A stretch of DNA of 64,000 bases from Bacillus xiapuensis (GTDB lineage: Bacteria; Bacillota; Bacilli; Bacillales; Domibacillaceae). Location: NCBI RefSeq assembly GCF_002797355.1, contig NZ_KZ454940.1, positions 248,001 through 312,000 of the forward strand, in the 5' to 3' direction. The position numbers were made by a program, and so were the translations under genes. Below are positions 7,641 to 16,570 of this stretch, one piece after another (the stretch's first letter is position 1; the number at the start of each line of letters is the position of its first letter). The notes beneath the pieces were generated by a model. The model was not told where the DNA came from and made no database searches. It worked only from the letters and a program-made list of their open reading frames with translations.

Positions 7641-8739
7641 TTAAAGACGGGAGCGCAAATAGGCATTGATGAATGGAGTAATCTCCCCATCCATAACCGC
7701 TTGGACGTTTCCAGTTTCTTCATTGGTCCGGTGATCTTTCACCATGGAGTACGGATGGAACACGTAAGAACGGATCTGGCTTCCCCAGCCGATATCTTTC
7801 TGCTCCCCGCGGATCTCCGCAAGCTCCGCTTCTTTCTCTTCTAATTTCTTCTGATACAACTTGGCTTTCAGCATTTTCATTGCCTGCTCGCGGTTTTTAA
7901 TTTGCGACCGTTCAGACTGGCAAGTGACCACCACATTCGTCGGCAAGTGGGTAATGCGGACCGCGGAATCCGTTGTGTTGACGTGCTGGCCGCCCGCTCC
8001 GCTTGCCCGGTACGTATCGATTTTGATATCTTCTGTCCGGATGTCAATTTCAATATCCTCATTGAATTCCGGCGTCACTTCACAGGATACGAAAGAGGTG
8101 TGGCGGCGGCCTGAAGAATCAAAAGGAGAGATCCGCACTAGGCGATGAACGCCTTTTTCTGCCTTTAAATAGCCATAGGCATTATGCCCTTTAAATAAGA
8201 GTGTGACGCTTTTGATTCCCGCTTCATCTCCCGGAAGATAATCCAGCGTTTCCACCTTGAAGCCCTGCTTCTCTCCCCATCTTGTATACATGCGCAGCAG
8301 CATGGAGCCCCAATCCTGAGACTCCGTTCCGCCCGCTCCGGGATGCAGCTCCAGAATCGCGTTGTTCTTATCATGCGGCTCATTTAAAAGCAGCTGCAAT
8401 TCGAAATCATTGATTTTCTTTGAGAATTCTTCCAGCTCTTTCTCCAGTTCCGCTTGCAGCTCCGCATCCGCTTCTTCCTTGACCAGCTCGTGCGTCACAT
8501 CTAAATTTTCCTGCGTTTCCACCAGCTCATTATAGCCATTTACGATTTCCTTTAAGCTGTTAGACTCGTTAATGACCACCTGAGCTGCCTGCTGATCGTC
8601 CCAAAAGCCGGGATGCAGCATTTCATCCTCCAGTGCCGCAATTCGCGCCTCTTTATTTTCTAAGTCAAAGAGACCCCCTAAAGTCCGCTAGTTTCTTAGC
8701 TGTTTTATCTAACTCGTTGCGTATTTCAAACAATTCCAT
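7641..8739 (-). CDS. prfB: Peptide chain release factor 2, with programmed +1 frameshift
   Basis: RF2 recognises UGA and UAA codons and releases the finished chain. The gene is read in two frames: ATG at 8739 gives 24 codons ([20 protein letters not shown]...) ending at an in-frame TGA at 8665-8667, and the rest continues in the +1 frame to 7641. The shift site AGGGGGTCTCTTTGAC has the internal Shine-Dalgarno-like block and the CTT-TGA-C slip found in most bacterial prfB genes. The release motif GGQ is in [10 protein letters not shown], and SPF ([11 protein letters not shown]) is the stop-reading motif. The total of about 365 residues is normal. RF2 scarcity raises shifting, so expression is self-regulated. 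It follows secA, as in Bacillus. Confidence 0.97.
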
Positions 8740-8769
8740 ATAAACACCTCATATTTAGTAGTCAGCAAG

Positions 8770-8814
8770 CAGGAAAAAGGCAGCGCCTCTCAAGCGGAGC
8801 CTCTTTCCTGCAAT
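8770..8814 (-). terminator. Hairpin between secA and prfB
   Basis: GCAGGAAA and TTTCCTGC pair at the base of a long imperfect stem containing GAGGC/GCGCTGCC. It could attenuate transcription from secA into prfB; the T run is interrupted. Confidence 0.4.
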
Positions 8815-8833
8815 AAGCCGCCGCAGCGCTTCT

Positions 8834-11341
8834 TTACTTGCCTGCGCCGCAGCAATTTTTATACTTTTTGCCGCTGCCGCATGGACACGGGTCGTTCCGT
8901 CCCACTTCCGGCGCTTTGCGGACCGGTTTCTTTTTAGTCTTGCCTTCTTCTTTCGGATTAACGGCTTGGCCCTTGGCTACTTCCTGCCGCTCCAGGTTAC
9001 TGCGGATTTCTGCTTTCATAACATATTTGGCCGCTTCCTCATTGATGGCTGCGACCATGTTTTCAAACATCGCAAAGCCTTCATTCTGATATTCGCGAAG
9101 CGGATCATTTTGCCCGTATGCACGCAAATGAATGCCCTGGCGCAGCTGATCCATCGCATCAATATGGTTGATCCATTTGGAGTCAACGGCCCGCAGAAGC
9201 ACGACCTTCTCAAACTCGCGTGTTTGCTCTTCGCCCATCTGCTCTTCTCTTTCATCATAACGTTCTTTCACCTGGTCAAAGAGAAAGGCGATAAGATCAT
9301 CTGCATCTTTTCCGCGCAAATCGTCAGCTGAGACTTGGCCCTCATGCAGCAGGTTGGCGTTCGCGTAATCGGCTATGCCTTGAAGATTCCATTGCTCCTC
9401 TGACTCGGCTCCGTTCACGTGCATGCCAACCACCTGGCTGATCACCGTATGGATCATGCCTTCAATGATTTCACGGAGATTCTCTGATTCCAGCACTTCA
9501 TCGCGCTGCTTGTAAATGATTTCCCGCTGCTGACGCAACACATCATCGTACTCAAGCAATCGTTTGCGGGCATCAAAGTTATTGCCTTCCACCCGCTTTT
9601 GAGCTGACTCCACCGCCCGGCTGACCATTTTGCTTTGAATCGGCTCGCTGTCCTCCATGCCTAGCTTTGTCATCATCGATTTCATATTATCCGAACCGAA
9701 GCGGCGCATCAGTTCATCTTCCATAGACAGATAAAATTGTGTAACCCCCGGGTCGCCCTGACGTCCGGAACGTCCCCGCAGCTGATTATCAATCCGGCGC
9801 GATTCATGACGCTCGGTGCCGATGACCGCTAAGCCGCCCAAGTCCTTTACTCCCTCGCCAAGCTTGATATCCGTACCGCGCCCGGCCATATTTGTAGCGA
9901 TTGTTACGGCGCCCGGCTGGCCGGCTTCTCTAATAATTTCCGCTTCACGGCCATGATTCTTCGCGTTCAGAACATTGTGCGGGACACCGCGTTTCTTCAG
10001 CAAGCTGGAAATGAGCTCAGACGTTTCAATCGCTACAGTACCGACAAGGACTGGCTGCTTTCGCTGATGGCGCTGGTAAATATCCTCTACAACCGCATGG
10101 AATTTCCCTTTCATAGTGGCATAAATCAAATCAGGGCGGTCGTCACGGGCAATCGGCCGGTTCGTTGGAATAGCGATAACTCTCATATTATAAATATTGC
10201 GGAATTCCTCTTCCTCCGTTTTCGCCGTTCCCGTCATACCTGACAGCTTTTCATACATGCGGAAATAGTTCTGGAAGGTGATCGTCGCCATCGTCATGCT
10301 TTCGTTCTGGATCGGCACGCCTTCCTTCGCTTCTATCGCTTGATGCAGACCGTCACTATACCGGCGGCCTTTCATCAGACGTCCGGTAAATTGGTCAACG
10401 ATCACGACCTCCTCATCTTGGACGACATAGTCAACGTCGCGCTGCATGGTCACGTGCGCCTTTAACGCCTGATTAATGTGATGATTCAATGTGACGTGCT
10501 TCAAGTCAAACAGGTTTTCAATACCGAATGCTTTTTCCGCCTTATTAATGCCCTCTTCCGTTAATAAAACAGCTTTCGTTTTCACATCATACGTATAATC
10601 CTCTTCCTGCTTCAGCGTTCGCACGAAGCTGTTAGCCTGAATGTACAGCTGTGTTGACTTTTGAGCTTGTCCGGAAATAATGAGCGGCGTCCGCGCTTCA
10701 TCAATTAAGATGGAGTCGACTTCATCGATGACGGCATAATGAAGGGGACGCTGCACTTTATGCTCCTTGTAAAGCACCATATTGTCCCGCAAATAGTCAA
10801 AGCCAAATTCATTATTCGTACCATAAGTGATATCTGCAGCGTAGGCAGCCTTCTTCTCTTCCTTCGTCAGACTGTTCGTATTTAATCCGACAGAGAGGCC
10901 GAGAAAATTATACAGCTCGCCCATTTCTGTCGCATCACGGGAAGCCAGATATTCATTGACAGTGATGACATGGACTCCCTTGCCGGCAATCGCGTTCAAG
11001 TACACCGGCATTGTCGCCGTCAGCGTTTTTCCTTCCCCTGTTTTCATCTCGGCGATATTGCCTTCATGCAGAGCGATGCCCCCCATCAGCTGTACGCGGT
11101 AAGGGTACAAGCCGAGCACGCGGCGCGAGCCTTCCCGGACAACCGCAAAAGCCTCCGGCAATAAGTCATCCAAAGACTCTCCCTTCGCATAACGCTCCTT
11201 AAATTCTTCCGTTTTAGCGCGAAGTTCATCATCGGACAGTTTTTCAGTGGCGTCCGCAAGCTCCTCAATTTTTAGTGCTATCTTATCCAAACGCTTCACT
11301 TCGCGTTTATTGGCATCAAATAATTTATCTAATAAACCCAT
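8834..11341 (-). CDS. secA: Preprotein translocase ATPase SecA
   Basis: A 835-residue motor ATPase that pushes unfolded preproteins through SecYEG. The start [14 protein letters not shown] at 11341 matches the family; the open frame extends 18 codons further without support. Walker A is [11 protein letters not shown] near residue 100 and Walker [16 protein letters not shown] near 205. The preprotein cross-linking and scaffold regions are intact, and the C-terminal zinc tail [18 protein letters not shown] is present. This is the housekeeping copy; a second SecA without the tail lies at 61082. A second gene with the same zinc motif precedes it. Confidence 0.97.
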   Translation of the reverse strand: MGLLDKLFDANKREVKRLDKIALKIEELADATEKLSDDELRAKTEEFKERYAKGESLDDLLPEAFAVVREGSRRVLGLYPYRVQLMGGIALHEGNIAEMKTGEGKTLTATMPVYLNAIAGKGVHVITVNEYLASRDATEMGELYNFLGLSVGLNTNSLTKEEKKAAYAADITYGTNNEFGFDYLRDNMVLYKEHKVQRPLHYAVIDEVDSILIDEARTPLIISGQAQKSTQLYIQANSFVRTLKQEEDYTYDVKTKAVLLTEEGINKAEKAFGIENLFDLKHVTLNHHINQALKAHVTMQRDVDYVVQDEEVVIVDQFTGRLMKGRRYSDGLHQAIEAKEGVPIQNESMTMATITFQNYFRMYEKLSGMTGTAKTEEEEFRNIYNMRVIAIPTNRPIARDDRPDLIYATMKGKFHAVVEDIYQRHQRKQPVLVGTVAIETSELISSLLKKRGVPHNVLNAKNHGREAEIIREAGQPGAVTIATNMAGRGTDIKLGEGVKDLGGLAVIGTERHESRRIDNQLRGRSGRQGDPGVTQFYLSMEDELMRRFGSDNMKSMMTKLGMEDSEPIQSKMVSRAVESAQKRVEGNNFDARKRLLEYDDVLRQQREIIYKQRDEVLESENLREIIEGMIHTVISQVVGMHVNGAESEEQWNLQGIADYANANLLHEGQVSADDLRGKDADDLIAFLFDQVKERYDEREEQMGEEQTREFEKVVLLRAVDSKWINHIDAMDQLRQGIHLRAYGQNDPLREYQNEGFAMFENMVAAINEEAAKYVMKAEIRSNLERQEVAKGQAVNPKEEGKTKKKPVRKAPEVGRNDPCPCGSGKKYKNCCGAGK

Positions 11342-11466
11342 TAAATGAACGCTCCTTTTTACTCTCAACAAGTTAATATACGAGCCTAAACACACATAAA
11401 TTTCCTACTTAATATTAACATTTTGCCCCCGATGAAACAACTGAATCGCCTGCGGGAAAAACGTTC

Positions 11467-11497
11467 AAAAAAAAACGTTCCGAAGAACGTTTTTTTG
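11467..11497 (-). terminator. Terminator of the SEC-C protein gene
   Basis: AAAAACGTTC and GAACGTTTTT pair around CGAA, with A and T runs on both sides. It separates the SEC-C gene from secA. Confidence 0.9.
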
Positions 11498-11499
11498 AA

Positions 11500-12558
11500 T
11501 TACCGCTTCCCTGCTTTTTCTCCTTGCTCAAGAAGCTTACTTTTGAGGATATTCTCCATTTCTTTCGCCCGCTTTGACAAACTCTGGGCAGATATGCTTA
11601 ATCGTTTTGCTAAAGCAGCATTCGTAAGATCCGTTCCCGCAATTTGATAAGCTTGCATCAATGAGTATAGGGCGCCTACGTAAATTTCCGGCTTGCGGAT
11701 TGTTGGATTTTCTTTCTGGCAGTACAGATGCCACAAGAGCACAGCACTTTGCTGGTGCATCTCCTCAACGGCCTCCTCCTGCAAAAATTGAAGAAGCGTA
11801 TGAGCTGTTTTCTCTTGGGATTCTTTTTCCCACGTGAGTTCGCTGTAATCAAGGGATTCTTCCTGTTCTTGATGATAAATTGCGAACAGCCCGTCCAGAA
11901 CAAACAGAAAATGATTCGCGACATATGCCTGCGCCTCTTTTTCTTGCGCTTGTTCACATTGCGACAGCAGCCATGATGCCATTTGATCCGCTTTGTCTTT
12001 TTCAAAATGAAAGTCGATCATAAAAAATGTGTACTCTTGCTCAAATGGAAGCACGCCCCCGATGATAAAGGCATGATCGACCGGCACCCGCTGACGGGAT
12101 CTGACAGCGACCATCTCACCGGAAAGAATATCCTGCACTTCATACACATTTCCTCGAACTTCTCCTAACTGGCCCGCCAAAAATCTTGCTTGCGGCCACA
12201 TTTTGAAAATATTTCTTGTCCGCTCGCGCTTAATCGACGGCAAGCGGCGCGCCACATACTCCTCCAAAACCGTTCGCCCGTTCTTGACAGGCTGCGTCAA
12301 AATAAACCAAATTTCAAAAGCGACTAAAAATACTTGTGGATCTTTTCGAATCACTTCGTATTTATGTAAGAGCGTCTGGAACTGCTTCTTCATCGCATGA
12401 GAGTAGTGCTCCATTGCATAATCGATGAGACCGCGCTGCAAGCTTTCAAGCTCTTCCAGCATCACCCCATGGATCGCTGAGCCTTCTACTTTGCCGCAGC
12501 ATTTTTTATACTTTTTCCCGCTTCCGCATGGACATGGTTCATTCCGTCCAACTGACAT
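11500..12558 (-). CDS. SEC-C zinc-motif protein with C-terminal HTH, upstream of secA
   Basis: A 352-residue cytoplasmic protein that opens with [20 protein letters not shown], a SEC-C metal motif nearly identical to the SecA tail, followed by a long helical region of unknown type and a C-terminal helix-turn-helix-like stretch ([23 protein letters not shown], about residues 312-334). The start at 12558 has GGAGGA well placed; the frame extends nine codons further 5' without need. In SecA this motif binds zinc and SecB or the ribosome. Its presence at the N-terminus next to secA suggests ribosome or translocase contact, but that is inference. I know of no functional assignment. Confidence 0.8.
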   Translation of the reverse strand: MSVGRNEPCPCGSGKKYKKCCGKVEGSAIHGVMLEELESLQRGLIDYAMEHYSHAMKKQFQTLLHKYEVIRKDPQVFLVAFEIWFILTQPVKNGRTVLEEYVARRLPSIKRERTRNIFKMWPQARFLAGQLGEVRGNVYEVQDILSGEMVAVRSRQRVPVDHAFIIGGVLPFEQEYTFFMIDFHFEKDKADQMASWLLSQCEQAQEKEAQAYVANHFLFVLDGLFAIYHQEQEESLDYSELTWEKESQEKTAHTLLQFLQEEAVEEMHQQSAVLLWHLYCQKENPTIRKPEIYVGALYSLMQAYQIAGTDLTNAALAKRLSISAQSLSKRAKEMENILKSKLLEQGEKAGKR

Positions 12559-12627
12559 GAATCTAATTCCTCCTCTGGATGACAAAACTTAGCGCTTTTT
12601 CTATCTTATCATGTCTTGTCAACCAGA

Positions 12628-12661
12628 AACAGAGAGCGGGCCTTTTTCAGGCCGCTCTTGC
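12628..12661 (-). terminator. Weak hairpin after the exported 130-aa protein gene
   Basis: AGAGCGGCC and GGCCCGCTCT pair with a one-base bulge around TGAAAAA. There is no clear T run after it. Confidence 0.35.
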
Positions 12662-12665
12662 TCGT

Positions 12666-13058
12666 TTACTGTGCAGTCATTCGCTCATACTTCAAAGTTT
12701 CCAGCAAGGTCATCACTTGGGCCTCGAGCCATTCAGCTTCCTTCTGCAAAGATTCCTCATCCTCCAATGCCAGCTGGTACTTAATCGTATAAATGCGTTT
12801 CGCCAGCGTGTTCAATCGCTGTTCGTAAGAGTCCTCCTCTGTGATCTTTACCCCTTTGGCATCGAGATTAGCGATTTCTCTTTGGATTTGCTGGTAGGTT
12901 TGTTCGCAAATGGCTAATTGCTGCTGATAAGAGAGCTCCTCCTTCTCATCAGCCGAAGACTCCTGCGCTAGTATATCAGGGGCTGCTAAAGCCCCTGCGC
13001 TCACCCCAGCCGCTATCATCATCGACTTGATCAGCATTTTTAGCTTCTTATTCCGCAT
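12666..13058 (-). CDS. Small exported coiled-coil protein of unknown function
   Basis: A 130-residue protein with a signal peptide (basic start MRNKKLKMLIKSMM, hydrophobic core, likely cleavage after ALAA or ILAQ) and a remainder that is acidic and helical, rich in Glu, Gln and Leu, probably a short coiled coil (LSYQQQLAICEQTYQQIQREI...). No family recognised. A strong GGAGGAGAGGA site precedes the ATG. It stands alone between hpf and the SEC-C gene, a position without a counterpart in B. subtilis. Confidence 0.7.
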   Translation of the reverse strand: MRNKKLKMLIKSMMIAAGVSAGALAAPDILAQESSADEKEELSYQQQLAICEQTYQQIQREIANLDAKGVKITEEDSYEQRLNTLAKRIYTIKYQLALEDEESLQKEAEWLEAQVMTLLETLKYERMTAQ

Positions 13059-13204
13059 TGTCCTCTCCTCCTTTATATTGTCGCGTCTCTTATTATCGAC
13101 TGTTCCCTGTTCACCGCCCTGTTAATCTGAAAATTTGATGCCGTGTAAAAAAACACTTAAAGGCCAGGGCTGGCGTCTTGGAGGAAAAATACCGCGGCTG
13201 ACAG

Positions 13205-13345
13205 CGGAATGGTTTGGCATGTATCCTGCGAGTAAGATGCTGTAGATTCCCCTTCAAACCAAACAGCAATGGAGGAGCTCACGCTGGCACGATGCAGGGC
13301 GTTTTGCGGGCAGCCTTTGTTCTTCTTTTCAACAGCGGAGCGCGG
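13205..13345 (+). repeat. Dispersed intergenic repeat, copy B
   Basis: Shared blocks in order: TATCCTGCGAGTAAGATGCTG, CCCCTTCAAA, CAATGGAGGAG, GCACGATGCAGGGC, GCAGCCTTTGTTCTTC, CAACAGCGG. Copies A, C and D show the same blocks in the same order. Confidence 0.6.
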
Positions 13346-13360
13346 TTCACTCTATCATGA

Positions 13361-13392
13361 AAAAAGGGTCCTCTCGGCTGAGAGAACCCTTA
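13361..13392 (-). terminator. Terminator of hpf
   Basis: AAGGGTTCTCTC and GAGAGGACCCTT pair around a short loop, followed on the minus strand by six T residues. Confidence 0.88.
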
Positions 13393-13400
13393 TCACTGAT

Positions 13401-13955
13401 TTAGTTGGTTTCAATTAATCCGTATTTGCCGTCTTTGCGCTTGTAGACGATGTTTGTGCCGTCTGTTTTGGCATCTGTGTAAATGAAGAAGCTGTGGCCT
13501 AAAAGATTCATTTGCAGGATGGCTTCTTCTGAGTCCATCGGTTTCAAGTTAAATTGTTTTGTACGGACAATTTCTAACTCTTCTTCGTCTTCAACGGCCG
13601 TAGCGGCTGTTTCACTGGCTGAAGCAAAGTATTCGTGCAACTCCCCTTTTTCGCGAAATTTGCGGTTGACTTTTGTTTTGTGCTTGCGGATTTGACGCTC
13701 CAATTTATCGACGATTAAGTCGATGCCGGCGTACATATCCTGGTTGCGTTCCTCCGCACGCAGCACCAAGTCCTTCATCGGGATTGTAACTTCAACTTTT
13801 GTATTTTTATCAGGATAAACTTTCAAGTTAACGTGGACAGTAGCATTAGGTGTTTCGTTAAAATATCGGTCTAGCTTTCCAATCTTTTTCTCGACGTATT
13901 CGCGAATCGCCGGAGTTACTTCAATGTTTTCACCACGAATGTTGTAATCCATCAT
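13401..13955 (-). CDS. hpf: Ribosome hibernation promoting factor, long form
   Basis: A 184-residue protein that joins two 70S ribosomes into inactive 100S dimers in stationary phase or stress. The N-terminal ribosome-binding domain spans about 1-100 ([29 protein letters not shown]) and is followed by an acidic linker. The C-terminal dimerisation domain (about 125-184) has [26 protein letters not shown], as in B. subtilis YvyD. Two adjacent ATGs (13955 and 13952) share one GGAGGAG site; the second gives the usual MDYNI start. A SigH-like promoter lies upstream. Position next to fliT and secA is conserved apart from inserted genes. Confidence 0.96.
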   Translation of the reverse strand: MMDYNIRGENIEVTPAIREYVEKKIGKLDRYFNETPNATVHVNLKVYPDKNTKVEVTIPMKDLVLRAEERNQDMYAGIDLIVDKLERQIRKHKTKVNRKFREKGELHEYFASASETAATAVEDEEELEIVRTKQFNLKPMDSEEAILQMNLLGHSFFIYTDAKTDGTNIVYKRKDGKYGLIETN

Positions 13956-13990
13956 GTAAACTCCTCCTTCACTATGACTATGTATATATT

Positions 13991-14015
13991 ATTCTCCTTT
14001 CTTCTAAAAATTCCT
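13991..14015 (-). promoter_or_regulatory. SigH-like promoter of hpf
   Basis: On the minus strand AGGAATT (14009-14015) and GAAT (13991-13994), 14 bases apart, fit the SigH pattern AGGANWT/GAAT. B. subtilis yvyD/hpf is known to use SigH and SigB. Confidence 0.45.
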
Positions 14016-14187
14016 GCATGTTTTCAAAAAAGCATGTGTCGAAATTTCAACAAACACCCCAAATTTTGCGAGTCAAGAATAAACTACTGCTTGACATACG
14101 AACATAGAAAAAAATACCTAGATTTAAGGAGGAAATAGGAAAAAAACATGGAAGTATTTATAGTTTAAAGATAAAGGAGGGATTCAT

Positions 14188-14367
14188 ATGAGTGCTATTG
14201 CTGGAGTGGGACAAGGCCCTGTTTCCCAATTTGTCTTGATCAGCAAGCAAATAGCTGAACAAGCTGTGTCAGAACAAATACAAGAAGTGATCAATGACCC
14301 AGCCAAGCGGATTCGCGAACTGCAGCAGCCATCGCCGTTCTCACAATTTATTGATATAAAAATTTAA
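14188..14367 (+). CDS. Short 59-residue protein before the flagellar block
   Basis: ATG at 14188 after a strong AAAGGAGGG site gives a 59-residue frame, MSAIAGVGQGPVSQFVL...PSPFSQFIDIKI, with a Gln/Ala/Val-rich middle that is probably a helix. No family recognised, and no signal peptide. A TTGACA lies at 14091-14096 with a weak -10 near 14115. It ends at a very strong terminator shared with the converging FliS-like gene. The perfect ribosome binding site and the dedicated terminator argue that it is real. It sits beside the FliS-like/flagellin-like pair, so a flagellar link is possible. Confidence 0.65.
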   Translation: MSAIAGVGQGPVSQFVLISKQIAEQAVSEQIQEVINDPAKRIRELQQPSPFSQFIDIKI

Positions 14368-14409
14368 TGAAGAAAGCGGTCAAGATGTTCTTGACCGCTT
14401 TCTTCATTA
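14366..14409. terminator. Bidirectional terminator, 17-base perfect stem
   Basis: TGAAGAAAGCGGTCAAG pairs perfectly with CTTGACCGCTTTCTTCA around ATGTT. It separates the 59-residue gene from the converging FliS-like gene. Confidence 0.92.
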
Positions 14410-14805
14410 AAACAAATCCCCTTTATACTTCTTCCGACGGTTCCGCAGCGCTTCATTCCAATCCTCTGTCAAATTCAGCAAAAATTCTTCCGCTTCCTGC
14501 AAAAGATCCCCGTTTTTTTCTATATTTGCACGGATCAACAGCCGGTTTACATAACCGTATAAAGCAATGAGGCGCTCGCCTTTGTTTGATTGATCATTGA
14601 CATAGGATATCAGCTGCAGCACGCAATCCTGGGCCTTTAGTAAGCTCTTATTCCTTGCAGGCGTCTCTTGATTTTCAATAGCCCGCTTGCCTTTTTGGAT
14701 TTCTTTGACTGCTTCAGCCAGCAAGTTAATCATCTGTTCTTCGGGTGGAGCAGTCCGGACACTAACTCGGCGATATAATTGATGAACCCTGCGCTGATCA
14801 TTCAT
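14407..14805 (-). CDS. FliS-like flagellin chaperone, second copy
   Basis: A 132-residue helical protein that follows the FliS pattern: YRRVSVRTAPPEEQMINLL at the start (FliS: SVTTASPGELTLMLY), a middle KAQDCVLQLISYVN, then LYGYVNRLLIRANIEKNGDLLQEAEEFL and W in TEDWNEAL. FliS binds the C-terminal helix of flagellin in the cytoplasm and hands it to the export gate. This copy is strongly diverged from the canonical fliS at 16142. It faces a flagellin-like gene across a 129-base divergent promoter region, so it is probably the private chaperone of that protein. Assignment is by pattern, not by search. Confidence 0.72.
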   Translation of the reverse strand: MNDQRRVHQLYRRVSVRTAPPEEQMINLLAEAVKEIQKGKRAIENQETPARNKSLLKAQDCVLQLISYVNDQSNKGERLIALYGYVNRLLIRANIEKNGDLLQEAEEFLLNLTEDWNEALRNRRKKYKGDLF

Positions 14806-14867
14806 AGGTTTCCCCGCCTTTCTCCTTATTGTTATCGGACTTTTCCCATAAAAATCAACACTATCCG

Positions 14868-14894
14868 TGAAAACTTAGTGAAAAAGGCCGATAT
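14868..14894 (+). promoter_or_regulatory. SigD-like promoter of the flagellin-like gene
   Basis: GCCGATAT (14887-14894) is a perfect SigD -10. TGAA at 14868-14871, 15 bases upstream, approximates the TAAA -35. A weaker TCCGATAA occurs on the opposite strand at 14832-14839 for the FliS-like gene. Confidence 0.7.
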
Positions 14895-14934
14895 AAGAAC
14901 AGACTACGATCTTACAAAGGAGAGAGGTGAAGTT

Positions 14935-15747
14935 ATGAAGCTTCATAACCAAACGATGATCGCTTTTTCCGTCACCCGCTACCAAAAAAATGACCGCACC
15001 ATGGAAAAAACGATTGATAAACTGTCGACCGGCTTGGCTATTCGGCGAGCCAGCGACAATGCAGCGGGACTCGCTGTATCCGAAACAATCCGCGCCCAGG
15101 TTCGCGGACTTTCGCAGGCGCAGCGCAATATGCAGGACGGTTTATCGGTGTTGCAGGCAGCCAATGAAGGACTCAACAATGTCAATGGCTTGCTGCAAAG
15201 GGGGCGCGAGCTAGCGGTGATGAGCGCGAATGAAACGATGACGGCCGAGGATCGCAAAGCCAGTCAAGCGGAGCTTGATGAATTGCTGAAAGCGATTGAT
15301 GACACCGCCCAAAAACTAGAATTTAACACAAAGAAAATTTTGGGAGAGAACGCTCCTCTCATATTGATGGTCGGCGCCAATCCCGGTCAGAAGCTTACCG
15401 TGGACTTAGTGGATACGAGCACTTCCGCCCTTAACTTGACACAGGCGTCTGTATTAACATCGGAGAGTGCGGAGCAATTAATTCAGACACTCGACGAAGC
15501 CATCATTAAAACAACAGGAAATCTGACAAAGATTGGATCTTATTATGAAGCTATCGAACATCATATGGCGAACACGATGGTAAAGGAAACCAACTTGACG
15601 TCTTCCTTATCCAAACTGGTCGATACGGATATGGCGAAAGAAATGATGAATTATATCAGTCAGGATATCCGCCAAAACAGCGATCAGCTCATCGTCTCGC
15701 GCATTAATCAGTCGGCAGGAGATGCGCTGAAATTATTCAATTCCTAA
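14935..15747 (+). CDS. Short flagellin-like protein
   Basis: A 270-residue flagellin-family protein. The N-terminal D0/D1 region is well kept (TIDKLSTGLAIRRASDNAAGLAVSE, AQRNMQDGLSVLQAANEGLN, LQRGRELAVMSANET), and the C-terminal D1/D0 region is recognisable ([23 protein letters not shown]). The very end is LFNS instead of the usual VLQLLR, and the first residues are MKLHNQTMIAFSV rather than MRINHN. There is almost no variable central domain. The start at 14935 has AAAGGAGAGAGG upstream; the open frame before it is unsupported. A SigD promoter and a facing FliS-like gene indicate an expressed export substrate: a minor filament protein, cap or junction variant. It resembles the role proposed for YvzB-type flagellins. 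Confidence 0.85.
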   Translation: MKLHNQTMIAFSVTRYQKNDRTMEKTIDKLSTGLAIRRASDNAAGLAVSETIRAQVRGLSQAQRNMQDGLSVLQAANEGLNNVNGLLQRGRELAVMSANETMTAEDRKASQAELDELLKAIDDTAQKLEFNTKKILGENAPLILMVGANPGQKLTVDLVDTSTSALNLTQASVLTSESAEQLIQTLDEAIIKTTGNLTKIGSYYEAIEHHMANTMVKETNLTSSLSKLVDTDMAKEMMNYISQDIRQNSDQLIVSRINQSAGDALKLFNS

Positions 15748-15751
15748 AAAA

Positions 15752-15794
15752 GAAAGCTGTCCCTTAGAACCTTTTGTCTAAGGGACAGCTTTTT
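15752..15794. terminator. Bidirectional terminator between the flagellin-like gene and fliT
   Basis: AAAGCTGTCCCTTAGA pairs with TCTAAGGGACAGCTTT around ACCTTTTG, with A and T runs on either side. Confidence 0.92.
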
Positions 15795-15797
15795 CGG

Positions 15798-16142
15798 CTA
15801 ATTTTTCTTATCGTAAAACACGCCATCCGTACGCACGGACGCAAATGGGCGAGTGTATTTATTCATGGAGCCTTTTTTCTTTGATACGCCTTTTAAATCT
15901 TTTTGAATATCCTCTTTGATTTTGCTTAAGCTGGCGTTAATGACGGCATTGCGGCGAATCATTTCCTGTCCGAGCCTCCGCTCCGCTTCATCAAAGGGCG
16001 GACGGATCTCCGCCAGCAGCGCCTGCCGCTTATCAAGCAGCTCTTCAATAGCGGAGACCATCCGCTCCCGGTCTTCTAGAGGATTTTGAACGATTCTGTA
16101 CAGCTCATCCGTTACTCGAAAACAATCTTTGACCGCTGACAT
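15798..16142 (-). CDS. fliT: Flagellar protein FliT
   Basis: A 114-residue helical protein starting MSAVKDCFRVTDELYRIV at 16142. In Bacillus FliT acts as an export chaperone for the cap protein FliD. Its ATG shares bases with the stop of fliS (TAATG-type overlap), so it is translationally coupled. The frame runs further 5' inside fliS, but that is a shadow. Sequence conservation of FliT is weak; position, length and coupling carry the call. Confidence 0.85.
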   Translation of the reverse strand: MSAVKDCFRVTDELYRIVQNPLEDRERMVSAIEELLDKRQALLAEIRPPFDEAERRLGQEMIRRNAVINASLSKIKEDIQKDLKGVSKKKGSMNKYTRPFASVRTDGVFYDKKN

Positions 16143-16546
16143 TACGCCTTCCCACCTGCGCTGCCATGCTGAATGAGACGATTTTTTTGAATGACCTCTT
16201 TCCACGCATCGCGAAATTCCGTCACAAAGCCTTCCACTTCTTCTAAAATCGCCGCGTCGTTTTTCACATTGGCTTCAATTAGACGGCGATTTAAATAATC
16301 ATACAAAGACATCAAATTGGACGATAGGTCTACCTCCATATTCAGCGTCACCATCAATTCCTGAATGATCGCCTGCGCTTTTTGGATATTCGTATTCTTA
16401 CCTGCAATATTGTTTTCATGGATCGCTTTTTTGGCCTGATGGATAAATTTCAGGCAGCCATTGTACAGCATCAGCGTCAATTCACCTGGTGAAGCGGTGG
16501 TGACGGAGTTGTTGGAATACGTTTGATAAGGATTTTTCATGGCCAA
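16142..16546 (-). CDS. fliS: Flagellin export chaperone FliS
   Basis: A 134-residue protein matching B. subtilis FliS closely: NPYQTYSNNSVTTASPGELTLM..., KAQAIIQELMVTLNMEVDLS, LYDYLNRRLIEANVKNDA, VTEFRDAWKEVI. It binds the C-terminus of flagellin to prevent polymerisation in the cytoplasm and, in Bacillus, also takes part in FliW/CsrA control by freeing FliW from Hag. It is in the flaG-fliD-fliS-fliT operon, 24 bases after fliD. Confidence 0.96.
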   Translation of the reverse strand: MAMKNPYQTYSNNSVTTASPGELTLMLYNGCLKFIHQAKKAIHENNIAGKNTNIQKAQAIIQELMVTLNMEVDLSSNLMSLYDYLNRRLIEANVKNDAAILEEVEGFVTEFRDAWKEVIQKNRLIQHGSAGGKA

Positions 16547-16570
16547 GTAAAAAACATCTCCTTTTCTTCC

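Larger units (their letters stand above)
13059..13400. other. Intergenic stretch carrying repeat copy B
   Basis: 342 bases with no supported gene. It contains one plus-oriented copy of the dispersed repeat (13205-13345) and ends with the hpf terminator. Confidence 0.6.

Noticed and set aside
14832-14858. SigD promoter for the FliS-like gene on the minus strand
   Set aside because: TCCGATAA is a fair -10, but the -35 (TTGA) is poor; kept only as a remark, not as a feature.
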